This document shows positions 1 to 8,156 of a stretch of 64,000 nt of DNA, one piece after another (the stretch's first letter is position 1; the number at the start of each line of letters is the position of its first letter). Position numbers and translations under genes: made by a program. Origin of the DNA: Listeria cossartiae subsp. cayugensis (lineage in GTDB: Bacteria > Bacillota > Bacilli > Lactobacillales > Listeriaceae); assembly GCF_014229095.1 (NCBI RefSeq), contig NZ_JAARZC010000004.1:1-64000 (forward strand), written 5' to 3'. The notes beneath the pieces are model-generated. The model made no database searches. It was given only the letters and a program-made list of their open reading frames with translations, and was not told the DNA's origin.

Positions 1-73
1 ACAGTAGCTCAGTTGGTAGAGCAATCGGCTGTTAACCGATCGGTCGCAGGTTCGAGTCCTGCCTGTGGAGCCA
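1..73 (+). tRNA. tRNA-Asn (GTT), 5' end cut by window edge
   Basis: A near-complete cloverleaf. The anticodon stem is 24-28 with 36-40 and the loop carries GTT at 31-33. The D-arm and T-arm are intact and CCA is encoded at 71-73. The 3' acceptor strand CTGTGGA would pair with TCCACAG, of which only ACAG lies in the window, so about three 5' bases are missing. Confidence 0.95.
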
Positions 74-97
74 TTTTTTTATTTGAAAGGCTTTGCT

Positions 98-170
<73 letters not shown>

Positions 171-195
171 TAATATAATAGTTTATACTTTGGAT

Positions 196-222
196 GTTTC
201 GCTAGTATGCGAAGCTTTTTTT
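196..222 (+). terminator. Terminator of the tRNA operon
   Basis: A 7-bp hairpin, GTTTCGC (196-202) with GCGAAGC (209-215), with one G-T pair, is followed directly by seven T residues. Confidence 0.8.
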
Positions 223-388
223 ATTTGCCTAAAAATATAAAACACCTTATCCAACACCTTATTTGCTAGATTTATCAAAATTTACGAATGTTTATGTTCA
301 TAAAGAATAATTATACGGTTTTATTCAATTTGTTTTTAGAATAAATGTTAAGTAATTCAATAAAATATTAGTTTGTGCTTGATTTAAT
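223..388. other. AT-rich gap after the tRNAs
   Basis: No gene is seen here. The 10-mer AACACCTTAT occurs twice, at 241-250 and 253-262. The region ends in a stop codon (380-382) just before the next open frame, with no ribosome binding site. Confidence 0.5.
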
Positions 389-670
389 ATGGTTAAAGTG
401 GAAAATGTAAGTGTTGATGGAGAAGAATATGACTTAACTATTGATGGTTATAAAAATATGAAGGAGGGAGAAGAATATACTCTTTTTATAAGGAAAAGTA
501 GGTCGGGTGATAATTATGTATTAACCAATGCTGTATTGAGTAAGTATCCTGTTGAAAAAGTGAGTGATCGTGATTTGTTTCTTGAAGGGGATGAGAACAT
601 GGGAGGAACGGTTGATATGAAAGCTACGTATAAAGAGATTTATCAGGATGTTTTAAATGAATATAATTAA
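389..670 (+). CDS. Hypothetical protein, possibly a remnant
   Basis: A 93-residue acidic open frame, not recognised. No Shine-Dalgarno sequence precedes the ATG at 389, and a TGA lies six bases upstream in frame. The protein has no signal peptide or membrane segment. Its central part (a GEEYTLFIRK stretch, then YVLTNAVLSKYP) reads like the C-terminal half of the small secreted proteins common in Firmicutes, so it may be a gene that has lost its start and signal peptide. The position just after a tRNA-Thr, a frequent integration site in general, fits a decayed accessory gene. It could also be a real short gene with a poor start. Confidence 0.4.
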   Translation: MVKVENVSVDGEEYDLTIDGYKNMKEGEEYTLFIRKSRSGDNYVLTNAVLSKYPVEKVSDRDLFLEGDENMGGTVDMKATYKEIYQDVLNEYN

Positions 671-720
671 ATTCTGGTTTCGGGTACTATAATGGGATAA
701 AAGCCTTATCTTGAATCGGG

Positions 721-750
721 AGTATAAATAGATTATACTAAGGGTATAAT
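721..750 (+). promoter_or_regulatory. TetR operator candidate and -10 box
   Basis: A perfect inverted repeat, AGTATAA-N5-TTATACT (721-739), sits immediately before a consensus TATAAT (745-750), about 23 bp before the regulator's TTG start. A palindrome overlapping the promoter of a TetR gene is the usual layout for autorepression. The repeat covers the place where a -35 box would be. Confidence 0.6.
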
Positions 751-773
751 GATAGGACGGATGGGGTGTTTTT

Positions 774-1661
774 TTGAAGGAGAAGAAGCAGCGGATTATT
801 AAGTCGGCTAAGGAAGTATTTCAAAAGCAAGGGTATTTGAAAACGTCTGTGCAGGATATGGTTGATGCAGCTGGGATTTCTAAAGGGACTTTTTATAATT
901 ATTTTACTTCGAAAGAGGAACTGGCAATTGTGATTTTTAAGCAGGAGTATTCGGTTTTGCATCAGCGTTTGGAGTATACGATGGCGCAGGATGGGACGAA
1001 GAAGGATAATTTTACGGAGTGTTTGAAGATTATTATTCATTTTTATACGGAGAATGGGGAGATATTGAATATTACTTTTTCCCAGACGATGATTGATGAT
1101 GATTTTAATGCGTTTTTGCAGAATGTGCGACTGAAAAATATGGAATGGGTCAAAAATCAGTTATTAGAGGTTTATGGGAAGGAAACGGAACCGTATATAA
1201 ATGATATTACGATGTTGCTTAGTGGCATGGCGGCGATGTATGTCTTTGCTAGTGGTAGCAAGAATGTTAACTCGGGATTAATTGAGCGGGCGATTCCTTA
1301 TGTTGTAAGAAGGCTTGATGCGCTTGTTAAGGATATTTTGGAGAGTGGCGAGATTGTGTTTACGGAAGCGGACACAGAAAATCTAGTGCCGGACCAAACG
1401 ATGATCCGAAATAAGCGTTTAGCTAAACTAAGAGAAGCGCTTGAGGAACTTAATGTTGGGATTGAAAATGCGGATATTGCTGATTCGGACAAATGGCAGT
1501 ATAAGGAATCGATGAATGCGCTTGTTGGTGAGATTAATAATAATGAGGCGCCTAGAGATTTTATGGTACAAGGGACATTGTTATATTTAAAGCAGCATGT
1601 GCCAGCAAGTTTAACGAAAGAAGTAAATAAATTAGAAGCTTGTGTGAACGGGCTTTTATAA
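774..1661 (+). CDS. TetR/AcrR-family transcriptional regulator
   Basis: A DNA-binding regulator of 295 residues, long for TetR proteins, which are usually near 200. The N-terminal helix-turn-helix is clear at about residues 8-55 (AKEVFQKQGYLKTSVQDMVD, then AGISKGTFYNYFTSKEEL). The remainder is a helical ligand-binding and dimer region with an unusually long C-terminal extension of about 90 residues. The start is TTG at 774 with a GGATGGGG-like binding site. The gene lies directly before an MFS exporter in the same direction, so it most likely represses itself and the exporter until a toxic ligand binds. A weak terminator separates the two genes. The ligand is unknown. Confidence 0.85.
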   Translation: MKEKKQRIIKSAKEVFQKQGYLKTSVQDMVDAAGISKGTFYNYFTSKEELAIVIFKQEYSVLHQRLEYTMAQDGTKKDNFTECLKIIIHFYTENGEILNITFSQTMIDDDFNAFLQNVRLKNMEWVKNQLLEVYGKETEPYINDITMLLSGMAAMYVFASGSKNVNSGLIERAIPYVVRRLDALVKDILESGEIVFTEADTENLVPDQTMIRNKRLAKLREALEELNVGIENADIADSDKWQYKESMNALVGEINNNEAPRDFMVQGTLLYLKQHVPASLTKEVNKLEACVNGLL

Positions 1662-1668
1662 TAATTAG

Positions 1669-1708
1669 ACCGGCTAGTCACTTTTTGTTGACTTGTCGGT
1701 ATTTTTTT
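1669..1708 (+). terminator. Terminator between tetR and the exporter
   Basis: ACCGGCTAGTC (1669-1679) pairs imperfectly with GACTTGTCGGT (1690-1700), and seven T residues follow. With only about 50 bp to the exporter start, it may attenuate read-through from tetR rather than stop it fully. Confidence 0.6.
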
Positions 1709-1761
1709 ATTATACTTCTATTATTCATCTGGAAATTTCCACATGGGAAGGGGTATTAATT

Positions 1762-3243
1762 TTGAATAGTACAGCAGTAGAACGGCCCGTTGATGTTAAT
1801 GGGAAGTCGTATAGTAGAAGTTTATTAGTAGTAACAATGATTATTGGGGCATTTGTAGCGATTTTGAATCAGACGTTACTTGCAACAGCGCTTCCAATGA
1901 TTATGGATGATTTGCATATTACAGCAGCAACTGGGCAATGGTTAACGACAGCTTTCTTGCTGACAAATGGGATTATGATTCCGATTACAGCACTTTTAAT
2001 TGAAAAAATTAGTTCGAAAACGTTATTTATTACGGCGATGACTGTATTTACAATTGGTACAATTATTGCGTCAGTGGCGGGGTCTTTCCCGGTATTACTT
2101 ACAGGTCGTATTGTTCAGGCGGCTGGTGCGGGGATTATGATGCCATTACTGCAAACAATCTTCTTGCTGATTTTCCCTCGTGAAAAACGTGGGGCAGCAA
2201 TGGGGCTGATGGGACTCGTTATTGCGTTTGCTCCAGCAATTGGGCCGACTTTGTCTGGTTGGATTGTGGATTCGTATGACTGGCGTGTGTTATTCCTTAT
2301 TTTAATTCCAATCGCGGTTATTGATATTATTTTAGCGTTCTTTGGAATGAAAAAAGTAGTGAAATTAACTGATACAAAAATTGATTTTCTTTCGATTGTA
2401 ATGTCTTCAATTGGTTTTGGGTCACTTCTTTATGGATTTAGCTCAGCGGGGAATGATGGCTGGGGAGATGCGACGGTTATTACGATGTTGATTATTGGTG
2501 TCGTTGTTATTGGCCTATTTGTATGGCGTCAACTAGTTATTGATAATCCGATGCTTGAGCTGCATGTGTTTAAATATCCAGTATTTTCATTGTCAGTTGT
2601 TCTTGGTTCGATTGTAACAATGGCGATGATTGGTGCGGAGATTGTGTTACCACTTTATATTCAAACAATTCGCGGGGAGTCGGCGCTTCAATCAGGTCTG
2701 TTATTACTTCCGGGTGCGATTATTATGGGGATAATGAGTCCGATTACGGGTATTATTTTCGATAAAATTGGGGCAAAATGGCTGACGATTACCGGGGTTA
2801 CTATTTTGACTATCGGTACAATTCCATTTATGTTCTTAACGATGGATACGCCACTTTGGTATATCGTTGTGTTTTATGCAGTGAGGTTCTTCGGGATTTC
2901 GATGGCGATGATGCCGGTTTCGACTGCGGGTATGAATGCACTTCCTAACCACTTGATTAATCACGGTTCGGCAGTGAATAATACGATTCGTCAAATTGCT
3001 GGTTCGATTGGGACTGCGGTACTTATTACTGTTTTAACGAATGTGACGAAAGATAATATGCCAGGTAAGGCGCTTATGGCGACGGACCCAGCTAGTTTTG
3101 CTCAAAAGGCACAAGATGCTAGTTTGGACGGAATGCGTGCGGCGTTTATGGTTGCAGCAATTTTCGCGGCTATTGGGATGATTTTAAGTCTATTCCTTAA
3201 AAATAAAAAACAAGAACCAATCGTTAAAGAATATACGAAATAA
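1762..3243 (+). CDS. MFS drug exporter, DHA2 (EmrB/QacA) type
   Basis: A 493-residue integral membrane protein with about 14 hydrophobic segments, typical of the 14-helix DHA2 group of proton-driven multidrug exporters. The N-terminal half has the family's motif near helix 1 (LNQTLLATALPMIMDDL) and a motif-C-like APAIGPTLSGWI stretch in helix 5. The start chosen is TTG at 1762, because GGAAGGGG (1746-1753) lies at the right distance. A longer frame reaches back to 1693 but would run through the terminator hairpin. It follows a TetR gene, which suggests efflux of a compound that the regulator senses. The substrate cannot be told from sequence. Confidence 0.9.
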   Translation: MNSTAVERPVDVNGKSYSRSLLVVTMIIGAFVAILNQTLLATALPMIMDDLHITAATGQWLTTAFLLTNGIMIPITALLIEKISSKTLFITAMTVFTIGTIIASVAGSFPVLLTGRIVQAAGAGIMMPLLQTIFLLIFPREKRGAAMGLMGLVIAFAPAIGPTLSGWIVDSYDWRVLFLILIPIAVIDIILAFFGMKKVVKLTDTKIDFLSIVMSSIGFGSLLYGFSSAGNDGWGDATVITMLIIGVVVIGLFVWRQLVIDNPMLELHVFKYPVFSLSVVLGSIVTMAMIGAEIVLPLYIQTIRGESALQSGLLLLPGAIIMGIMSPITGIIFDKIGAKWLTITGVTILTIGTIPFMFLTMDTPLWYIVVFYAVRFFGISMAMMPVSTAGMNALPNHLINHGSAVNNTIRQIAGSIGTAVLITVLTNVTKDNMPGKALMATDPASFAQKAQDASLDGMRAAFMVAAIFAAIGMILSLFLKNKKQEPIVKEYTK

Positions 3244-3250
3244 AAAATGA

Positions 3251-3295
3251 AACAGGGTCAAAAATCCAATTTGGACGATTGACCCTGTTTTTTAT
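3251..3295. terminator. Bidirectional terminator
   Basis: An 11-bp perfect stem, AACAGGGTCAA (3251-3261) with TTGACCCTGTT (3279-3289), flanked by A-rich and T-rich tracts. It serves both the exporter (plus) and the convergent SAM-hydrolase-family gene (minus). Confidence 0.9.
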
Positions 3296-4134
3296 GCTTT
3301 TTTAAGGGTGACTTTCCAGCTGGTGCCGGTGCCGACTGAATAAGCATCTACGAACGAACCTTGATTGATGCCGAGGCCAAGGTTGTCGAGTGAGTTGACA
3401 TAGATGAGTGGTTCACCGATGCGCAGGTCTGCGAATGAACGACTGTAGGTAACGAAATTTTTATAAACGATGCGGTCGTGGTGTTTGATTAGGACTTCAA
3501 TCGAATCGCCGTAGTTGGCGCCGAGCTCAAGGAAATCGGTCCGACGAATATTTGTCCAAAGGTTGCCAAATGGGCGGTCGATAATATCAATCGTGCCAAA
3601 AGCTTGCTCGCCTTCTAAATAGGAATCGCTTAAACTCAGCGAGACAATGGATTCTGGTGTGGCTGCGGGGCCAATATCTTCAAAGTTAATCACGCCAGCA
3701 GCAAGTCTGGCCGCCGTATAGGCAAAAATATCACGACCATGAAAGGTATGAGACGCGCCAGATTTTGGAAGCCGATTTTTTTCTTCATCGATCAGACGAA
3801 CTTCTTTAATCGTTCCGTAATGTGCGATATGAGTTAAAGTGCCGTTGTCGGGTGTGATAATATAATGCCCCTCCTCTGTTAAAACGGCTACACTACGGCG
3901 CTTCGAACCCACGCCAGGATCGACAATCGAGACAAAAATCGTATTTTCAGGCCAGTAAGTCACGGTTTGTAGTAAACGATAAGATGCCTCCCAAATATTA
4001 TATTGAGGAATTCGATGTGTTAAATCGTATATTTGCAAATCAATACTAACACTGTTAATCACGCCATACATTGCACTAACTGCACCATCGCTAATACCAA
4101 AATCGGACTGTAAAACAAGTAGCTGTTTTGTCAT
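3292..4134 (-). CDS. S-adenosylmethionine hydrolase family protein (DUF62)
   Basis: A 280-residue member of the DUF62 / SAM hydroxide adenosyltransferase family, related to fluorinase and chlorinase. Characterised members split S-adenosylmethionine into adenosine and methionine with water as nucleophile. The family signatures are visible: LQSDFG near the N-terminus, DPGVGSKRR (Asp and Arg of the catalytic set), PDNGTL, and FHGRDIFA with the catalytic His. The start at 4134 has AGGAGG at a normal distance; a longer frame to 4158 would include that site. A complete T-box leader with a Met-type specifier lies just upstream, so expression should rise when uncharged tRNA-Met accumulates. The physiological role in Listeria is not known to me. 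Confidence 0.85.
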   Translation of the reverse strand: MTKQLLVLQSDFGISDGAVSAMYGVINSVSIDLQIYDLTHRIPQYNIWEASYRLLQTVTYWPENTIFVSIVDPGVGSKRRSVAVLTEEGHYIITPDNGTLTHIAHYGTIKEVRLIDEEKNRLPKSGASHTFHGRDIFAYTAARLAAGVINFEDIGPAATPESIVSLSLSDSYLEGEQAFGTIDIIDRPFGNLWTNIRRTDFLELGANYGDSIEVLIKHHDRIVYKNFVTYSRSFADLRIGEPLIYVNSLDNLGLGINQGSFVDAYSVGTGTSWKVTLKKA

Positions 4135-4164
4135 TTTAAATTCCTCCATTTTCAACAATTTAGG

Positions 4165-4450
4165 GTAAAATAAAACTCGCCCTTTTCCAAAAAAATATCT
4201 TGGAATAAGGGCGAGAAAATTTCACGCGGTACCACCTTAATTTATTTCCAGTTCATACTGAAAACCTCAAATGAGCATTTATGTACAATACTCACGGCGT
4301 TTGATAACGGACGCCAAATCCGTTGCAGCTTACTTATTTTCAGCGGCACAACTCAGAGGCCATTTTCGGACATAGTTCTTTGTTCCTTTTCAGCAATCGG
4401 AACTCTCTTTTGGAAAAAACGAATGTCGTACTTTTCTCGTCGTAGCTTTG
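4165..4450 (-). promoter_or_regulatory. T-box riboswitch, specifier reads as Met (ATG)
   Basis: Read on the minus strand. The T-box core GGTGGTACCGCG is at 4225-4236. It is followed by an intrinsic terminator: CTCGCCCTT... (4200-4215) pairs with ...AAGGGCGAG (4176-4190), then TTTTATTTT. Stem I features are present: an AGAGAG stretch, a GCTG-containing hairpin, and the conserved CCTCTGAG 3' of the specifier. Aligned on that element, the specifier triplet is ATG (in GAAAATGGCCTCTGAG). AAT or TGG would need a shifted register. Confidence 0.85.
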
Positions 4451-4456
4451 TAATAA

Positions 4457-4485
4457 AGAATACAGAAAAATTGGATAAGTGTCAA
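4457..4485 (-). promoter_or_regulatory. SigA-type promoter of the T-box transcript
   Basis: On the minus strand, TTGACA (4480-4485), a 17-bp spacer and TATTCT (4457-4462). The leader starts just downstream, at about 4450. Confidence 0.8.
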
Positions 4486-4529
4486 TGAATTCAATATCCT
4501 TGTGAGGAAAATCGCATAGTGGCGCTGTT

Positions 4530-4544
4530 TGAGAACGATTATCA
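4530..4544 (+). promoter_or_regulatory. Fur-box-like site upstream of fdhA
   Basis: TGAGAACGATTATCA matches the 7-1-7 Fur consensus TGATAAT-N-ATTATCA at all but two positions, with a perfect right half. It lies just upstream of the fdhA promoter. PerR uses a similar box, so the regulator is uncertain. Confidence 0.45.
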
Positions 4545-4580
4545 TCTGCCGTATTACTGTGATTTTTAGGGAAGAACTGT

Positions 4581-4612
4581 TATAATATAAGCGAAAAATG
4601 GAAACGCTTTCT
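4581..4612 (+). promoter_or_regulatory. fdhA -10 box and cre-like site
   Basis: TATAAT at 4581-4586 is followed by ATGGAAACGCTTTCT (4598-4612). The latter fits the CcpA cre consensus WTGNAARCGNWWNCA at every position except the last. A cre site this close downstream of the -10 would block transcription when glucose is plentiful. Confidence 0.6.
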
Positions 4613-4631
4613 CTATATAGGAGGTAATGTG

Positions 4632-7619
4632 ATGGGCGCAAAAGTATCGGTGCAAATTAATGGCGTGGCGCGGGATGTGGTGGAAGGAACGCGAATACTG
4701 GACTATTTAAATGCAGAAGGAATACAGCATCCGCATATTTGTTATAGTGAGCAAATTGGGCCAATTCAATCTTGTGATACGTGTATGTGCGAGGTTGACG
4801 GGGAACTTGTGCGGGCGTGCAGCACGAATCTGACAGACGGGATGGAAATTAAAACTAATTCAGAACTGGCGAAAGATGCGCAATTAGAAGCGATGGACCG
4901 GATTTTGGAGAATCATTTACTGTATTGTACGGTTTGTGATAATAATAATGGCAACTGCAAAGTACATAATACGACGGAATTGCTTGGTGTGGAAAAACAA
5001 GAACGACCTTACCGTGAAAAAGGGTATCTGAATGATTTTTCGCATCCGTTTTACCGTTATGATCCGGATCAGTGTATTCTTTGTGGGCGCTGTGTGGAGG
5101 CGTGTCAGCAAGTGCAGGTGAATGAGACGCTTTCGATTGATTGGGAGCGTAGTCAGCCGCGGGTTATTTGGGATGATGATCGTCCGGCGAATTTATCGTC
5201 ATGTGTTTCTTGTGGACTTTGTGCAACAGTGTGTCCTTGTAATGCGTTGATGGAAAAATCAATGCTCGGCCAAGCCGGCTTTATGACGGGGTTAGATGAA
5301 GATATGCTAGAACCGATGATTGATATGGTGAAAAAAGTGGAGCCGAATTATCAAACCGTTTTTGCTGTGTCGGAAATGGAAGCGGCGATGCGGGAAACGC
5401 GGACGAAAAAAACGAAGACGGTTTGTACTTTCTGCGGGGTTGGTTGTACGTTTGAGGTGTGGACGAAGGACCGTAAAATTTTGAAAGTCGAGCCAACTGG
5501 GGAAGGTCCGGTGAACAAATTTGCGACGTGTGTGAAAGGGAAATTTGGTTGGGATTTTGTTAATAGTGAAAAACGGATTACGACGCCGCTCATTCGTGAG
5601 GGTGATGAGTTTGTGCCGGCGAGTTGGGAAGATGCGATTCAGTTAGTTGCAACTAAACTACGGGAAATTCAGGCTAAGTATGGTAATGATGCGCTTGGAT
5701 TTATTAGTTCGTCTAAAACAACCAATGAAGAGAATTATTTGATGCAAAAATTGGCGCGGCAGGTTTTTGAAACGAATAACATTGATAATTGTTCGCGTTA
5801 TTGTCAGGCGCCAGCTTCGGATGGGCTGACTCGGACGGTTGGGATTGGTGCGGATTCGGGGACGGTGGAAGATATTGAATCAGCGGGACTTGTGATTATT
5901 GTTGGTGCATCTCCGGCTGATGGGCATCCGGTACTTGCTAGCAGAATCAAACGAGCACAGAAGACTCGCGGTCAAAAGCTGATTGTTTCTGATTTGCGAA
6001 AACATGAAATGGCGGAACGTTCGGATTTGTTTATTCATCCAAAACAAGGAACTGACTTTGTTTGGTTGACAGCAGTTACTAAATATATGATTGATCAGGG
6101 ATGGCATGATGAGGTCTTTATGGAAAATCGGATTAGCAATGTAGCGGATTATCTAGCATTTTTAGAACCATTTACACTTGCTTATGCAGAAAGCGAAACG
6201 GGGCTACCTGTTGAAACGTTGAAATTAGTGGCGCAGATGATTCATGAAGCGGATGGAACGGCGGTTTGTTGGGGAATGGGTGTTACGCAAAATATTGCTG
6301 GATCGCACACATCATCGGCGATTGCGAATTTGCTTCTTGTCACTGGGAACTTCGGAAGACACGGTGCGGGCGCTTATCCGCTTAGAGGGCATAATAATGT
6401 GCAAGGTGCTTGCGATATGGGGTCACTACCTAACGTTCTCCCAGGAATTCAGCCGCTTGGAAATGATGAAGTTCGCGCACGTTTTGAAGAAGCTTATGGG
6501 GTATCAATTTCACCAGAACCAGGTCTGAAAAATAATGAAATGCTCGATGCGATTGAGGCGGGAACGCTCCATTCTATGTATGTAATTGGTGAGGAAATGG
6601 CTTGGGTAGACTCTAACTCGAATCATGTCCAAGAAATTCTCGCCAGTCTTGATTTCTTTGTTGTTCAAGATGTATTTTTGTCGAAAACAGCGCAGTTTGC
6701 GGATGTTGTTTTCCCGGCTGCTCCTTCTCTTGAAAAAGAAGGGACGTTTACGAATACAGAGCGTCGCGTGCAACGACTTTATGAGGTGTTAGAGCCGCTT
6801 GGAGATTCGAAGCCAGACTGGTGGATTATTCAAGAAGTGGCGAGAGCGTGTGGAAGAACGGACTGGAATTATGATCATCCAAGCGAAATAATGGATGAAA
6901 TTGCTAGCTTGGCGCCATTTTTCGCAGGGGTTCGTTATGACCGGATGCAAGGTTTTAATAGCCTTGTATGGCCAGTGAGCGCGGATGGCAAAGATATGCC
7001 ATTGCTTTATGAAGAACGATTTAATTTTCCAGATGGCAAAGCGCAATTTTCGACGTTGCCGTATATCGCGCCGATTACTTTCCCGGAAGAATATAATTTA
7101 ACACTGAATAACGGGCGGTTGTTGGAGCAGTTCCATGAGGGGAATTTGACGGATAAATCGAAAGGCTTGGATTATAAATTGCCGGAAGTGTTTGTGGAAG
7201 TGTCGCATGAATTAGCGAAAGAACGTGATATCGAAAGTGGTTCACTCGTCCGTTTGAGTTCACCGTATGGACGTATTAAGTTGCGGGCGGTTGTGACTGA
7301 GCGGATGAAAGGGCATGAGGTATACGTGCCGATGCATTCTGTGAGTAGCGAAACTGCGGTCAATTTGCTGACTTCAAGTGCTGGAGATGTTCGGACGAAA
7401 ACGCCGGCCTATAAACAAACTAAAGTGAACCTAACTGTGCTTGAAAAAACTGGGAAAAACCCGCTTCCTGATCACAACCCACGCAATCGTAAAAGGTTCC
7501 CGCAAAATGGGGCCGAGGTGGAGCGCAAGTGGTCGAGAGAAGATTACCAGCCAATTTCTAAAGTGAACTGCGCTTGTGGTGGTAACTGTGGCTGCGGCGG
7601 GAAAGGGAGGAATCACTGA
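4632..7619 (+). CDS. fdhA: Formate dehydrogenase, catalytic subunit (molybdopterin)
   Basis: A 995-residue cytosolic multidomain enzyme that oxidises formate to CO2 and passes electrons through iron-sulfur clusters. In order: a 2Fe-2S ferredoxin domain (C37, C48, C51, C63); a His-Cys3 cluster (H95, C99, C102, C109); two 4Fe-4S ferredoxin motifs (C148-C158 and C191-C201); and the bis-MGD domain opening with C265, C268, C272 and C300. C391 in the NCSRYCQAP stretch aligns with the selenocysteine position of E. coli FdhF and should bind the metal. The chain ends in an odd Cys/Gly-rich tail. The start is ATG 4632 with GGAGG seven bases before; GTG 4629 is also in frame. It overlaps the DUF1641 gene by one base. 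A Fur-like box and a cre site precede it. Confidence 0.93.
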   Translation: MGAKVSVQINGVARDVVEGTRILDYLNAEGIQHPHICYSEQIGPIQSCDTCMCEVDGELVRACSTNLTDGMEIKTNSELAKDAQLEAMDRILENHLLYCTVCDNNNGNCKVHNTTELLGVEKQERPYREKGYLNDFSHPFYRYDPDQCILCGRCVEACQQVQVNETLSIDWERSQPRVIWDDDRPANLSSCVSCGLCATVCPCNALMEKSMLGQAGFMTGLDEDMLEPMIDMVKKVEPNYQTVFAVSEMEAAMRETRTKKTKTVCTFCGVGCTFEVWTKDRKILKVEPTGEGPVNKFATCVKGKFGWDFVNSEKRITTPLIREGDEFVPASWEDAIQLVATKLREIQAKYGNDALGFISSSKTTNEENYLMQKLARQVFETNNIDNCSRYCQAPASDGLTRTVGIGADSGTVEDIESAGLVIIVGASPADGHPVLASRIKRAQKTRGQKLIVSDLRKHEMAERSDLFIHPKQGTDFVWLTAVTKYMIDQGWHDEVFMENRISNVADYLAFLEPFTLAYAESETGLPVETLKLVAQMIHEADGTAVCWGMGVTQNIAGSHTSSAIANLLLVTGNFGRHGAGAYPLRGHNNVQGACDMGSLPNVLPGIQPLGNDEVRARFEEAYGVSISPEPGLKNNEMLDAIEAGTLHSMYVIGEEMAWVDSNSNHVQEILASLDFFVVQDVFLSKTAQFADVVFPAAPSLEKEGTFTNTERRVQRLYEVLEPLGDSKPDWWIIQEVARACGRTDWNYDHPSEIMDEIASLAPFFAGVRYDRMQGFNSLVWPVSADGKDMPLLYEERFNFPDGKAQFSTLPYIAPITFPEEYNLTLNNGRLLEQFHEGNLTDKSKGLDYKLPEVFVEVSHELAKERDIESGSLVRLSSPYGRIKLRAVVTERMKGHEVYVPMHSVSSETAVNLLTSSAGDVRTKTPAYKQTKVNLTVLEKTGKNPLPDHNPRNRKRFPQNGAEVERKWSREDYQPISKVNCACGGNCGCGGKGRNH

Positions 7620-8095
7620 TGGCAGAACCAATTTCAACGATTCGTGATACAAAAAAGACCCCAGAAGAACTGGAACAAGAACGTTTAGAACAAATGAAAG
7701 CGGATATTGCTGAACAAGATTCTGGTTTTATGGAAATTTTAGAAACGGTAAAATTGCTGCAAGAGTCGGGTGCGCTTGAGGCTTTGAATAGCGCGATAAA
7801 GGCTCGCGGGGATATTACGAAAACATTTTTGAATGAGTGGCGTAAGGAACCGATGACGAATGCGATTAATAATATGATGATTTCGAGCAAGCTGTTGACC
7901 GATACGAAACCAGAGCAAACCGAAGAAATGATAGCCAATTTAAAAAATGCGGCGAAAAAAGCAGAGGAAAGCGCGAAAAACGATGAAATCATGGGAATGT
8001 TAGCAATGATGAAGGCGCTGAAAGACCCTGATATCAATCGCGCGCTCCGGTATGGCATGACCTTTTTAAAAGAAGTTGGGCAAACGTTAAAATAA
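7619..8095 (+). CDS. DUF1641 protein, formate dehydrogenase accessory subunit
   Basis: A 158-residue acidic, helical protein of the DUF1641 family, which occurs beside FdhA-type formate dehydrogenases (B. subtilis YrhD/YjgD are the equivalents). It has no cysteine cluster or membrane segment. Its start overlaps the fdhA stop as TGATG, so translation is coupled and a tight stoichiometric partnership is likely. The biochemical role is not established; a structural or electron-transfer adaptor subunit is an inference from this coupling. Confidence 0.85.
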   Translation: MAEPISTIRDTKKTPEELEQERLEQMKADIAEQDSGFMEILETVKLLQESGALEALNSAIKARGDITKTFLNEWRKEPMTNAINNMMISSKLLTDTKPEQTEEMIANLKNAAKKAEESAKNDEIMGMLAMMKALKDPDINRALRYGMTFLKEVGQTLK

Positions 8096-8100
8096 GTAGA

Positions 8101-8134
8101 CGAAACAGCGAGACTTTATGGTATCGCTGTTTCG
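8101..8134 (+). other. Intercistronic hairpin
   Basis: A perfect 11-bp stem, CGAAACAGCGA (8101-8111) with TCGCTGTTTCG (8124-8134), without a T tract. It lies right after the DUF1641 stop and before the fdhD binding site. It is more likely an RNA-stability or processing element than a terminator. Confidence 0.6.
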
Positions 8135-8156
8135 GTTTAGAGAGGAGAGGGTTTTG

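Noticed and set aside
7558..8058. A 166-codon open frame on the minus strand, hydrophobic-looking
   Set aside because: It is antisense to the DUF1641 gene, and its composition is explained by the reverse of that acidic, helical coding sequence.
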